DNA of 64,000 nucleotides. It comes from Ardenticatenaceae bacterium. Lineage in GTDB: Bacteria > Chloroflexota > Anaerolineae > Promineifilales > Promineifilaceae. This document shows, one piece after another, positions 8,192-16,760 of this stretch. The notes under the pieces were generated by a model. That model ran no database searches. It was not told where the DNA came from and worked only from the letters and a program-made list of their open reading frames with translations. The stretch covers positions 310,001 to 374,000 of the forward strand of contig JACKBX010000006.1 in NCBI GenBank assembly GCA_020634375.1. The letters are read 5' to 3'. Each line of letters begins with the position of its first letter. The first letter of the stretch is position 1. The translations under genes were made by a program, and so were the position numbers.

Positions 8192-9586
8192 ATGTTAGAA
8201 GAACTCATCGTTATTGGCGGCGGATTAGCTGGATCAGAAGCAGCGTGGCAGGCAGCAGAGCTGGGCGTACAAGTGCGTCTGTATGAGATGCGCCCGCAGC
8301 GCAGCACCCCAGCGCACGTTTCCGACAGGCTGGCGGAACTGGTGTGCAGTAATTCGCTGGGATCGTCGCTGCCGCATAAAGCGCCCGGCCTGCTGAAAGC
8401 GGAGCTGCGCGGACTAGGATCGTTGATTTTGGCCTGTGCGGAGGAAACGGCCGTTCCCGCCGGTTCCTCCCTCGCTGTAGATAGAAACAACTTTGCCGCG
8501 CTGGTCACAGAACGTATCGCCGCCCATCCCAACATCGAACTCGTGCGCGAAGAAGCCACGGCCGTTCCCCACACCCCCTGCATCATCGCCAGTGGTCCGC
8601 TTACCTCATCCGCGCTCACAGAGAGCATCAGCCAGCTAACCGGGCAGCAGTATCTCTACTTTTATGACGCCCTCTCGCCCATCGTCAACTACGACACCGT
8701 CAATTTGGATGTGGCCTTCCGCCAGTCCCGCTACGATAAAGGCGAGCAGGAAGAAGGCGACTATCTCAACTGCCCAATGACGAAAGAGGAGTACGGCCGT
8801 TTCCACGCCGCCCTCCTCCAAGCCGAAACCATCACCCTGCGCCAATTCGAGCAAGAAGACCCACACTTCTTCGAGGGCTGTATGCCCATTGAAGTGATGG
8901 CCGGGCGCGGCGAAGATTCGCTAGCCTTTGGCCCCATGCGCCCCGTTGGTTTGATCGACCCGCGAAATGGGAAACGGCCGTACGCCGTCGTGCAACTGCG
9001 CCAGGACAACCTCGTCGGCTCCCTCTACAATATTGTCGGCTTCCAGACCAACCTCAAATGGGGCGATCAGCGCCGCGTGCTGCGCCTCATTCCCGGCCTG
9101 GAAAACGCCGAATTTATGCGTTATGGCATGATGCACCGCAACACCTACATCAACGCACCACAGCTTTTGCAGCCTACTTTGCAATATCGCGGCCGTACCG
9201 ACCTCTTCTTTGCCGGGCAAATCGTCGGCGTCGAAGGATACATGGGCAACGCCGCCTCCGGGCTGCTCGCCGGCATCAATGCCGCCCGCCTGCTGCACGG
9301 GCAAATGCCCGTCATCTTCCCCACCAACACCATGCTGGGAGCACTGCATCACTACATTACCCACGCCGAAGCAAAAGGCTTCCAACCCATGAAGGCTAAC
9401 TTTGGCCTCTTCCCGCCGCCGCCCGGCAAAACCGGCAAAGCAGACCGCTACCGTTGGTACAGCGAGCGGGCGCTGACTTCCCTGCGCCGCTTCACCCGTG
9501 CCAATGGCATACGCTATCGTGAACAATTGGCAGTGAACAGTAATCAGTTATCAGTAAACGGTGATTCAGTGATCGGTAATCAGTAA
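8192..9586 (+). CDS. trmFO: Folate- and FAD-dependent tRNA (uracil-5-)-methyltransferase TrmFO
   Basis: Makes ribothymidine at tRNA position 54 using methylenetetrahydrofolate and FAD. The FAD dinucleotide motif is at the N-terminus (VIGGGLAGSEAAWQAAELGV). The conserved ELVCSNSLG and the GQIVGVEGYMGNAASGLLAG segment near residues 343-365 are diagnostic. Length is 464 aa. The last 17 or so residues (from VNSNQLSV) are translated from a CAGTAAT-type repeat that runs into the gene end, so the native tail has probably been replaced. A single-arm CGTGAAA-type repeat (about 8150-8177) lies upstream. Confidence 0.95.
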   Translation: MLEELIVIGGGLAGSEAAWQAAELGVQVRLYEMRPQRSTPAHVSDRLAELVCSNSLGSSLPHKAPGLLKAELRGLGSLILACAEETAVPAGSSLAVDRNNFAALVTERIAAHPNIELVREEATAVPHTPCIIASGPLTSSALTESISQLTGQQYLYFYDALSPIVNYDTVNLDVAFRQSRYDKGEQEEGDYLNCPMTKEEYGRFHAALLQAETITLRQFEQEDPHFFEGCMPIEVMAGRGEDSLAFGPMRPVGLIDPRNGKRPYAVVQLRQDNLVGSLYNIVGFQTNLKWGDQRRVLRLIPGLENAEFMRYGMMHRNTYINAPQLLQPTLQYRGRTDLFFAGQIVGVEGYMGNAASGLLAGINAARLLHGQMPVIFPTNTMLGALHHYITHAEAKGFQPMKANFGLFPPPPGKTGKADRYRWYSERALTSLRRFTRANGIRYREQLAVNSNQLSVNGDSVIGNQ

Positions 9587-9620
9587 ACGGTTCATCCTTC
9601 ACTCTTCACCCTTCATCCTT
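9533..9620. repeat. CAGTAAT-unit repeat entering trmFO, followed by a GATGAAG-type arm
   Basis: Units ACAGTAATCAGTTATCAGTAA and GGTAATCAGTAAACGG cover the final codons and stop of trmFO. Directly after come CCTTCACTCTTCACCCTTCATCC units (9596-9618), the complement of the family at 10815-10884. So two repeat families abut in a 34-bp spacer. Confidence 0.75.
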
Positions 9621-10814
9621 ATGGCTCAATCTTTGACACAATGGCTGCACAATCAGACCGACGCGCTGTGTAGAGCGATTCTTTACCGTGCGCCGAACAT
9701 GCTGCCAGATGTGGAAGATGTGGCCGATTTCTTGCACCTGGTTGCCGACAATGCGCACTCTGCCCACGAAGTGCAGCTCCTGGCAATACAAAACTGGGCG
9801 CTGACCAATGTTGGTCACGATGCCCCCTTTGCCAACGATTGGGTCACACTGCTGCGCGTACTCAAACAAGAGGTCGTCAAGGCACTTAAAGAACAGCACC
9901 CGCCAGAAGAAACCCTGAATCGCTGGATGCAATTAGACGAACTCTTTAGCTATGCCCTTATCGAAGTGACCCAACTCGCCAGCGATATTCATCGTGCGTC
10001 CATGTTGGAGCATATGGCCGATCTGCGTCACCAAATGGAACACGTCGAAAGAACCAAAGCCAGCTTCATTGGCGTTGCTGCGCACGAATTGAGAACCCCG
10101 CTCACTATTTTGGAGGGGTATGCCAACATCCTGCGTGCCGAAACAGCCCCCGATTCACAATTGCGCCTGTACGTGGAAGGGCTGGGCAATGGCACACGGC
10201 GTATGAATGAAATTATCGCCGACATCATCGACGTATCCTTGATTGATATGCACCAGGTTGAGTTGAAGTACCAAGAGTTTTATCTGGAGAAGGTCATTTT
10301 GATGGCCGCCGACAAGCTGGATAAACACTTTGGTCAGCGGCGTGTTGACCTGGTGATTATGCCGCTGCCGGTGGAGGAACGTGTTTATGGTGATCCAGAG
10401 CATTTACTCAAAGCCTTTTCTAAAGTGCTGCTGAATGGCCTGAAATACACGCCTGATGGAGGGCGCGTCACTGTAACTGGCGTACTTACCCGTCAGGAAG
10501 AGGCCACGGGCACGATAGCAGGATATATTGACGTACAAATTGCAGATACTGGCATTGGCATTGATCGGGAGAACTTTGACTTGATTTTTAGCAAGTTCAC
10601 CAGCGTGACTGATGTCAGTTTGCATTCATCTGGTAAAACCAAGTTTAAGGGTGGTGGGCCGGGATTGGGCTTGCCCATTGCCAAAGGGATTGTGGAAGCA
10701 CACGGCGGCCGTATTTGGGTAGAAAGCCCTGGCTGCGACGAAGAAACCTGTCCTGGCAGTATCTTCCATTTGGAAATCCCCCTGTTAATGGAAATGCCGG
10801 AAGGATGGAGTTAG
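9621..10814 (+). CDS. Soluble sensor histidine kinase
   Basis: Predicted cytoplasmic two-component kinase (397 aa). About 140 N-terminal residues match no domain I recognise and show no membrane segment. The dimerisation/phosphoacceptor helix follows, with His near residue 155 in AAHELRTPLTILEGYA. The ATPase domain has N box LLNGLKYTPDGG, G1 DTGIGIDRENFDLIFSKF and G2 GGGPGLGLPIAKGIVEAHGG. No response regulator is adjacent, so the partner is elsewhere. The start ATG follows a repeat, with no clear Shine-Dalgarno. Confidence 0.9.
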   Translation: MAQSLTQWLHNQTDALCRAILYRAPNMLPDVEDVADFLHLVADNAHSAHEVQLLAIQNWALTNVGHDAPFANDWVTLLRVLKQEVVKALKEQHPPEETLNRWMQLDELFSYALIEVTQLASDIHRASMLEHMADLRHQMEHVERTKASFIGVAAHELRTPLTILEGYANILRAETAPDSQLRLYVEGLGNGTRRMNEIIADIIDVSLIDMHQVELKYQEFYLEKVILMAADKLDKHFGQRRVDLVIMPLPVEERVYGDPEHLLKAFSKVLLNGLKYTPDGGRVTVTGVLTRQEEATGTIAGYIDVQIADTGIGIDRENFDLIFSKFTSVTDVSLHSSGKTKFKGGGPGLGLPIAKGIVEAHGGRIWVESPGCDEETCPGSIFHLEIPLLMEMPEGWS

Positions 10815-10884
10815 GAAAGGATGAGAGATGAAGGGTAAGGGATGAAAGAAGGCTGTTCATCCTTCATCCCTCACCTTCATCCTT
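10815..10884. repeat. GATGAAG-unit hairpin repeat
   Basis: The left arm (GGATGAGAGATGAAGGGTAAGGGATGAA, 10818-10846) faces the right arm (TTCATCCTTCATCCCTCACCTTCATCC, 10857-10883). It occupies the gap after the histidine kinase. Written as units: GATGAGA, GATGAAG, GGATGAA. Confidence 0.8.
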
Positions 10885-10900
10885 ACTATTTGGAGGATTG

Positions 10901-12511
10901 ATGGACATAACAGTTGAAAGCACAGTCACAGACGTGACCGTATATCCAGACCGGGCGCGGGTGACGCTGCGTGGGGAGTGTATGATTAAGCCGGGCGTGC
11001 ATCGTTTGCAGGTAGATGAACTGCCGCTGCTCATGGAGACGGAATCTGTGCGTGTGATGGGGCAGGGTACGGCGAAAGTACGTTTGTTGGGTGTAGATGT
11101 CTCCCGCCATCATTACACAGAGACGCCTTCTGAAAAGGTGCGCGAACTGGAGCAGCAGATTGAGCAGTTGGAAGATGACCTGCGCACTTTGCAAGATGAT
11201 AAAACAGGCTGGCTGGCACAGGCAAAGTATTTGGATGGCTTGCGTCAATCTACAGCCGAGTTTGCCAAAGGGCTGGCGCGAGGACGTATTGACGTGGCGC
11301 AGCAGAGTACATTGCTGACCTTTTTGCAGGAGGAGGACGGCCGTATCCGCGCAGCCACCCGTGAATTAGACCAACAACAGCGGGAACTGAACCGCCAGTT
11401 AGACAAACTGCGCCGTGAATTGAAAGCGCTGCAATCGGCCCGCCCGCGTGAACGTTACCAGGCCAATATGGATGTGGAAGCCCTGAGCGAAGGCGACTTC
11501 ACCCTCTCGTTGAGCTTTGTGGTGCGTAAGGCTGGGTGGCGACCCTTGTACGATGTGCGCTTCTTGACTAACGGCGACGCACCCCGATTGGCGGTTAGCT
11601 ATATCGCTGAAATTTTCCAGAATACCGGGCAAGATTGGCCGGATGTGGCCGTGACTGTTTCGACGGCGCGTCCGGCGCTGAACCAACGACTGCCGGAACT
11701 GCGTCCCTGGTTTGTGGATGAATGGCAGCCTCAAGTGATGGCAAAAAAGAGTGCGCCGACCGGGAAACGTATGCGGGCGGAGGCTCCTGCCCCGGCTATG
11801 GATAGGGAAGACGCGATGCTCTTTGCTGACGCCGCACCGCCGGAACCGCAGCCAGTGGTGGCAGAAGTGGCGGTGGCCGAGGTGCAGAGTGGGGGCACGG
11901 CCGTTTCCTTCAAAGTGGGTGGCTCTGTAGACATTCCCGGCGATGGCTCGCCGCACAAAACCACCGTCAGCGAGTTTGAGTTTGCGCCTAAGGTGGATTA
12001 TCTGGCTGTGCCCAAGCATACGGACGCCGTTTTCCGCCGCGCCACGCTGACCAACGACAGTCCCAGCCCGCTGCTTGCTGGTTCTGCCAGCCTCTTTGTG
12101 GATGAGGAGTTCATCGGGCAGACGAAGCTGGAGTACGTGCCCACGAATGGGGAGTTGGAACTGCTGCTGGGCGTGGAGGAGCGCATCACCATTGAGCGTG
12201 AGTTAGCGCGGCGCGACGTGGATAAGCGGCTGTTGAAGGATAATCGTCAGCTTCGCTATGGCTACAAGATGACGGCGAAGAATTTGTTGGAGACGGCCGT
12301 ACAACTAGAACTTCACGATCACATCCCCGTGCCCCGCCACGAGCAAATTAAGGTCAGGCTGGAGAATGCCCAACCTGCCCCCGCCAAACAAAGCGATCTC
12401 AATCTGCTGGAATGGCACCTCACTTTGCCTGCCGGAGCGGAACAAGCGGTTACTTATGAGTACCTTGTTGAGCACCCCCGCGCCATGCAGGTGACAGGAT
12501 TGGCGGAGTGA
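10901..12511 (+). CDS. DUF4139/DUF4140 (MuiA-type) protein
   Basis: The N-terminal DUF4140 part begins VTDVTVYPDRARVTLRGE (residues about 8-95). A coiled-coil follows (VRELEQQIEQLEDDLRTLQDD and later REL/LDKLRREL, about 75-175). The DUF4139 beta-rich part begins LSLSFVVRKAGWRPLYDVRF and ends in QAVTYEYLVEHPR. Homologues are called mucoidy inhibitor A; the biochemical role is unknown. No signal peptide is present. The ATG at 10901 is preferred over the TTG at 10898, because GGAGG is at 10892-10896. The middle (about residues 275-345) is low-complexity, Ala/Pro-rich. Confidence 0.85.
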   Translation: MDITVESTVTDVTVYPDRARVTLRGECMIKPGVHRLQVDELPLLMETESVRVMGQGTAKVRLLGVDVSRHHYTETPSEKVRELEQQIEQLEDDLRTLQDDKTGWLAQAKYLDGLRQSTAEFAKGLARGRIDVAQQSTLLTFLQEEDGRIRAATRELDQQQRELNRQLDKLRRELKALQSARPRERYQANMDVEALSEGDFTLSLSFVVRKAGWRPLYDVRFLTNGDAPRLAVSYIAEIFQNTGQDWPDVAVTVSTARPALNQRLPELRPWFVDEWQPQVMAKKSAPTGKRMRAEAPAPAMDREDAMLFADAAPPEPQPVVAEVAVAEVQSGGTAVSFKVGGSVDIPGDGSPHKTTVSEFEFAPKVDYLAVPKHTDAVFRRATLTNDSPSPLLAGSASLFVDEEFIGQTKLEYVPTNGELELLLGVEERITIERELARRDVDKRLLKDNRQLRYGYKMTAKNLLETAVQLELHDHIPVPRHEQIKVRLENAQPAPAKQSDLNLLEWHLTLPAGAEQAVTYEYLVEHPRAMQVTGLAE

Positions 12512-12590
12512 AGACAGTAATCAGTAGGTCAGTATTCAGTTAATGTTTTACTGACCACTGACCACTGAATATTGATCACTGAATACTGAA
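12512..12590. repeat. CAGTAAT-unit hairpin repeat
   Basis: Left arm ACAGTAATCAGTAGGTCAGT and CAGTATTCAGT; right arm ACTGACCACTGACCACTGAATATTGATCACTGAATACTG. It fills the gap up to the AAGGAG of hflX. Confidence 0.85.
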
Positions 12591-12602
12591 AAGGAGTTTT
12601 CC

Positions 12603-13925
12603 ATTACTACCAAACCCGACACATTTCCCACCCAGTCACCGCGTGAGCGGGCGTTTTTGATTGGCGTGGAATTAAAGCAGGAACGGCCGTTGCTCCCCGT
12701 AGAAGAAAGCTTGGAAGAACTGGCGCGGCTGGCCGACACCGCCGGTATTGACGTGGTGGGGCAAGCCATCCAACGGCTAGACAGACCCAATCCCGCCACT
12801 TACATTGGCGCAGGTAAAATCGAAGAAGTGCAAATGCTGGTCGAAGAACTCGATGCTGGCGTGATTATCTTCGACGATGAACTCTCGCCGCGCCACCAGC
12901 GCGAACTGGAGAAAATATTTGGCGAAGAGATCAAACTGCTTGACCGCACCGCGCTCATTTTGGACATCTTTGCCCTGCACGCCCAGACGCACGAGGGCAA
13001 ACTGCAAGTTGAACTGGCGCAGCTAGAATATCGGCTGCCGCGCCTGACACGCATGTGGACACACCTGGCGCGACAGGCTGGCGGTCGTGCTGGCGGGGCT
13101 AGCGGTGGTGTTGGCTTGCGCGGCCCCGGTGAGACGCAGCTCGAAGTAGACCGCCGCGAAATTGGGCGGCGCATTGCCCATCTCAAAGAGCAATTGGAAG
13201 CGGTGCGTGCTCGTCGCAGCCGCCATCGTGCCAAGCGGCAGCAAACTGAACTGCGCGTCGTCGCCATTGTAGGCTACACCAACGCTGGAAAATCGACGCT
13301 GCTCAACGCCATTAGCGGCGCGGATGTGTTGGAGGCGGACATGCTCTTTGCTACGCTTGACCCTACCACGCGCCGCGTGCAGATGCCGGGTGGCCGTGAG
13401 GTCTTGTTCACGGATACGGTTGGGTTTATTCAGAAATTGCCCACGCAGATTGTGGCCGCTTTCCGCGCTACGCTGGAGGAAATTCAGGATGCGGATGTGC
13501 TGCTGCATGTGGTGGATGTGACCCATCCGCAGGCGGCGGCGCAAATTGAAGCGGTTGAGGATACGCTGGCGGAGCTAGAAGTAGATGATTTGCCGGTGGT
13601 GATGGCGCTAAATAAGATTGACTTGTTGCCGGATGACGCAGACCCGCTGCACGACCTGGAGCTTTTTGGTCCGGCGGTGCTGGTTTCGGCCAGGAAGCGG
13701 TTGGGTTTTGACGAGTTAATGGTGGCCGTTGAGGCGGCGATGGTGCAATATTTGCAGCCGCTGCACGTCAAGCTGCCGTACAAGCGCGGTGATTTGCTGG
13801 CGATGTTGTACGAACGCGGCCAGGTTGATGGCGAGGAGCATGGGAGTGATGGGGTGGAGGTGTACGGCCGTCTTCCTCCTCGCCTGTTCCCCTATTTCAA
13901 ACTGTACATGGTGGTTGATGAGTAG
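12603..13925 (+). CDS. hflX: Ribosome-associated GTPase HflX (probable ATT start)
   Basis: GTPase that splits stalled or hibernating ribosomes. The HflX N-domain (YIGAGKIEEV; FDDELSPRHQRELE) is followed by the glycine-rich GGRAGGASGGVGLRGPGETQLE. G motifs are GYTNAGKSTLLNA (G1), DTVGFIQKLP (G3) and ALNKIDLL (G4). The first ATG/GTG/TTG codon is TTG 12657, but it would remove the family motif RERAFLIGVEL. Reading upstream, AAGGAG at 12591-12596 lies six bases before an in-frame ATT at 12603, giving ITTKPDTF... and 440 aa. An in-frame stop at 12573 excludes earlier starts. A single-base change from ATG is the alternative. Confidence 0.93.
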   Translation: MTTKPDTFPTQSPRERAFLIGVELKQERPLLPVEESLEELARLADTAGIDVVGQAIQRLDRPNPATYIGAGKIEEVQMLVEELDAGVIIFDDELSPRHQRELEKIFGEEIKLLDRTALILDIFALHAQTHEGKLQVELAQLEYRLPRLTRMWTHLARQAGGRAGGASGGVGLRGPGETQLEVDRREIGRRIAHLKEQLEAVRARRSRHRAKRQQTELRVVAIVGYTNAGKSTLLNAISGADVLEADMLFATLDPTTRRVQMPGGREVLFTDTVGFIQKLPTQIVAAFRATLEEIQDADVLLHVVDVTHPQAAAQIEAVEDTLAELEVDDLPVVMALNKIDLLPDDADPLHDLELFGPAVLVSARKRLGFDELMVAVEAAMVQYLQPLHVKLPYKRGDLLAMLYERGQVDGEEHGSDGVEVYGRLPPRLFPYFKLYMVVDE

Positions 13926-13967
13926 GGGAATGGCATTGCCATGCCCCTGCATTAAGTGAGGCATTCA

Positions 13968-14201
13968 ATGAGTTTCGACGAACGGATGAACAGATTTCTC
14001 GACTGGTTGAGCGATTTCTTTGCCCAGTATCCCGGTGTGCTGCCGATATTGGGCTTACTGTTAATTGTGCTTAACTTTATTTTGCAAATTTTCCCCGGCC
14101 CAAACAGCGGTTGGTTTGTGGAGAGTAATTTCTGCCTGCATCTTGGCCTGATCATTGCCATGATTGGCTTTCTGCTAGTGCGCCCCATTACCCGCGAATA
14201 A
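13968..14201 (+). CDS. Small two-helix membrane protein of unknown function
   Basis: This 77-residue protein is not a family I recognise. It has an amphipathic N-terminus (DERMNRFLDWLSDFF) and two hydrophobic segments (about 23-42 and 56-72), with a short charged end. GTGAGG lies six bases before the ATG at 13968; an in-frame GTG at 13956 overlaps that site and is less likely. It follows hflX by 42 bases and may be cotranscribed with it. Two membrane segments and good start signals make it likely to be real. Confidence 0.65.
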   Translation: MSFDERMNRFLDWLSDFFAQYPGVLPILGLLLIVLNFILQIFPGPNSGWFVESNFCLHLGLIIAMIGFLLVRPITRE

Positions 14202-14202
14202 G

Positions 14203-14266
14203 CGTGAAACGTAAAACGTGAAGCGTGATGCCTTTTTAGTCACGTTTCACGCATCACGTTTCAGCT
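14203..14266. repeat. CGTGAAA-unit hairpin repeat
   Basis: Left arm CGTGAAACGTAAAACGTGAAG followed by CGTGATG; right arm CACGTTTCACGCATCACGTTTCA, with a short TTTTTAGT loop. It lies two bases after the stop codon of the small membrane protein. Sister copies are at 1211-1238 (one arm), 16712-16760 and 20211-20263. Confidence 0.85.
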
Positions 14267-14309
14267 TGAACTCTGCAAAATCCGAACCTATTTTTTATGA
14301 AGGATACCG

Positions 14310-15473
14310 ATGACTGACATTGCTGCCATTGCTAGACAAAAACCTGTTCAAGCCGCGTTAGCTTCCTTTACTTCACAATTAGATGAGATCATTGACCTGA
14401 TTATTCAGGTGCAGCAAATTCCCGCACCGACGTTTGCTGAGGGGCAGCGGGCGCATTTTGTGGCACAGCAATTTGCCACAGCGGGACTGGTGGATGTGCA
14501 GGAAGATGATCTGCATAATGTGTACGGCCGTTTCCCTGGCACCAACTCGCACTTACCCCCTGTCATCCTCAGCGCACACACAGACACCGTGTTCCCGCAA
14601 GAAACAGACCTGACCATTCGTCAAGAGAATGGCTCCATTTATGGCCCTGGCATTGGCGACAATTCTACCGGCGTGGCTGGCCTGATTACGCTGGCGAAGA
14701 GCTTATGGGCACATGGCCTGCATCCGGCGGCCGACCTCTGGTTTGTGGCGAATGTGGGCGAGGAAGGCATGGGGGATTTGCGCGGGATGCGGGCGGTGGT
14801 GCAGCGATTTGGGAGCAACGGCCGTTACATTGTCGTTGAAGGTGGCATTTTCGGTTTCGTCTGTCACCAGGCTATTGGCGTGCGCCGCTTCCGTCTTGAT
14901 TTTCAAGCGCCGGGCGGCCATTCTTGGGGCAGCTTCGGCCGTACCAGCGCCATTCACGTCATGAGCCACCTGATTGCCGCCATTGACCAAATCAAGGTTC
15001 CCGAATCGCCACGTACGACGTACAACGTGGGTGTGGTGCAGGGCGGGCAGTCCATCAACAGCATTGCACAGTCGGCCAGCTTGTGGCTGGATTTGCGTTC
15101 AGAGGATGTGATTGCATTACAAGCCTTAGAGACGCAAGTGCGGCAGTTGGCCGCAGATTTGCAGGTGCGTTTTCCAGAAGCGGCCGTTACCTTTACCCTT
15201 GTTGGCGACCGCCCAGCGGGGTCTATTCCTCGTGATGCCCTCCTGGTGACTTGGGCAGAAGCCGCACTGCGGCAGGTCGGGCGAGAGAAAATAGAATATT
15301 TCGCGGGCAGCACCGATACCAATATCCCGCTCAGCCAGGGTATTCCCGGTGTATGCGTGGGTTTGGCTCGTTCTGCGAACGTTCACCGTTTGGATGAGTA
15401 CCTGGATCCATCTGATTTACCCGCTGGTCTGGGGCAATTGCTTTTGTTAACATTGGCCGCAAGCGGCATGTAG
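14310..15473 (+). CDS. M20 family metallopeptidase
   Basis: Predicted cytoplasmic di-zinc aminoacylase/dipeptidase (387 aa). Metal-binding motifs are seen in VILSAHTDTVFP (His, Asp), GPGIGDNSTGVAGLI (bridging Asp) and ANVGEEGMGDLRG (catalytic Glu-Glu). The dimerisation lid follows (RRFRLDFQAPGGHSWGSFGRTSAIHVM). The C-terminal metal His is in GLARSANVHRLDEYL. The substrate is not readable. AAGGATACCGATG provides a weak ribosome site. It stands alone between two repeats. Confidence 0.9.
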   Translation: MTDIAAIARQKPVQAALASFTSQLDEIIDLIIQVQQIPAPTFAEGQRAHFVAQQFATAGLVDVQEDDLHNVYGRFPGTNSHLPPVILSAHTDTVFPQETDLTIRQENGSIYGPGIGDNSTGVAGLITLAKSLWAHGLHPAADLWFVANVGEEGMGDLRGMRAVVQRFGSNGRYIVVEGGIFGFVCHQAIGVRRFRLDFQAPGGHSWGSFGRTSAIHVMSHLIAAIDQIKVPESPRTTYNVGVVQGGQSINSIAQSASLWLDLRSEDVIALQALETQVRQLAADLQVRFPEAAVTFTLVGDRPAGSIPRDALLVTWAEAALRQVGREKIEYFAGSTDTNIPLSQGIPGVCVGLARSANVHRLDEYLDPSDLPAGLGQLLLLTLAASGM

Positions 15474-15474
15474 A

Positions 15475-15524
15475 CAAGTTACAGGTTACAAACAGGTGAT
15501 CTGTAACTTGTAACCTGCAACTTT
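15475..15524. repeat. GTTACAG-unit hairpin repeat
   Basis: CAAGTTACAGGTTACAAACAG faces CTGTAACTTGTAACCTGCAAC. The unit is 7 bp (GTTACAG, GTTACAA). It starts two bases after the M20 stop codon. Confidence 0.8.
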
Positions 15525-15553
15525 CTCACATTTTCCCATTAGTAGGAGGTACG

Positions 15554-16702
15554 ATGAACTTTGAACTGAATGCTGAACAGCGTGAATTTCGCCATTTTGT
15601 GCATGAATTTGTGGCGAAGGAAGTGAAGCCGATGGCTCGCCATACGGATGAGTCAGGTGAATTTAATTGGACGGCCGTCCATAAAATGGGGCCGATAGGG
15701 CTGCTTGGGTTGGAAGTGCCGGAGGAATATGGCGGCGCAGGCGTTGACCCCATCAGCGCGGCGATTGCCATTGAAGAGCTGGCCTGGGGCTGCGGTTCGA
15801 CGGCGCTAGCGGTGTCGGCGCATAATGGGCTGGCGCTGGGGCCGGTGGTGGCTTATGGTTCCGAGGCGCAGAAGCAGGCTTGGCTGCCGAAGCTGGCAAC
15901 GGGCGAGGGTAAGTTGGCTTGCCTTTCGCTAACGGAACCGGGCGCGGGGTCTGATTTGCAAGGCGGGGTGCGGACAACGGCCGTTAAAGAGGGTGACTCC
16001 TGGATTATTGATGGCAGCAAAATGTGGATGACCAACGCTTCCATTTCCGATTTGATGGTGGTGCTGGTGCGCAGCGACCGCGCCGGGGGCAGCCGCAGTC
16101 TCAGCCACATCCTCGTGCCCACCGGCACAGCGGGCGTGACCATTGCCCCGGCGGAGAAAAAAATGGGGCTGAAAGGCTCACCCACGCACGCCGTCACCTT
16201 TGATAATGTGCGCGTGCCCTTAGAAAATGTGCTGGGCACGGAAGGGCGTGGTTTGCACCAGACATTGGCGACGCTGGACAGCGGCCGTGTGAGCATTGGC
16301 GCGTTGGCCGTTGGGCTGGCGCAGGCCGCTTATGAGGCGGCGCTGAAATATGCCCACGAACGCGAGACCTTTGGCAAACCGATTGCCCATCATCAGGCGG
16401 TGCAGTGGATGCTGGCCGATGCGGCGACGGAGATTCAGGCGGCGCGGCTGATGGTCTATTGGGCGGCGGCGAAGAAGGCTTCGGGGCAGCGGTATACGCA
16501 GGAGGCGGCGATGGCGAAGCTGTTCGCCACCGAGGTCAGCGAGCGGGTTTGCCGCAATGCGATACAGGTTCACGGTGGGTATGGCTACAGCCGCGAGTTT
16601 GAGGTGGAGCGCATGTACCGTGACACGCGCCTGATGACGATTGGCGAGGGCACGAGTGAGATTCAACGATTAGTCATTGCGCGGAGCATTTTGGGGCTGT
16701 AG
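15554..16702 (+). CDS. Acyl-CoA dehydrogenase
   Basis: FAD enzyme that introduces the 2,3-double bond into acyl-CoA (382 aa). The signature ACLSLTEPGAGSDLQGG is near residue 120, the FAD-contact WMTNASISD near 157, and the catalytic-region motif YGYSREFEVERMYRDTRLMTIGEGTSEIQRLVIA is at the C-terminus. The length and pattern fit short-chain (butyryl-type) members. AGGAGGTACG lies directly before the ATG, one of the strongest Shine-Dalgarno sequences here. No electron-transfer flavoprotein genes are adjacent, so it depends on distant partners. Confidence 0.95.
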   Translation: MNFELNAEQREFRHFVHEFVAKEVKPMARHTDESGEFNWTAVHKMGPIGLLGLEVPEEYGGAGVDPISAAIAIEELAWGCGSTALAVSAHNGLALGPVVAYGSEAQKQAWLPKLATGEGKLACLSLTEPGAGSDLQGGVRTTAVKEGDSWIIDGSKMWMTNASISDLMVVLVRSDRAGGSRSLSHILVPTGTAGVTIAPAEKKMGLKGSPTHAVTFDNVRVPLENVLGTEGRGLHQTLATLDSGRVSIGALAVGLAQAAYEAALKYAHERETFGKPIAHHQAVQWMLADAATEIQAARLMVYWAAAKKASGQRYTQEAAMAKLFATEVSERVCRNAIQVHGGYGYSREFEVERMYRDTRLMTIGEGTSEIQRLVIARSILGL

Positions 16703-16710
16703 GGATTTTT

Positions 16711-16760
16711 TATGAAACGTGAGGCGTGAAACGTGATAAGAAAATGATCGCGTTTCACGC
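16711..16760. repeat. CGTGAAA-unit hairpin repeat between convergent genes
   Basis: ATGAAACGTGAGGCGTGAAACGTGAT faces ATCGCGTTTCACGC. It lies between the acyl-CoA dehydrogenase stop and the convergent kinase-like stop, where it could end both transcripts. Confidence 0.8.

Noticed and set aside
8101..8286. A 61-residue frame overlapping the trmFO start
   Set aside because: It covers the trmFO promoter region and start in another frame, and shows no family features.
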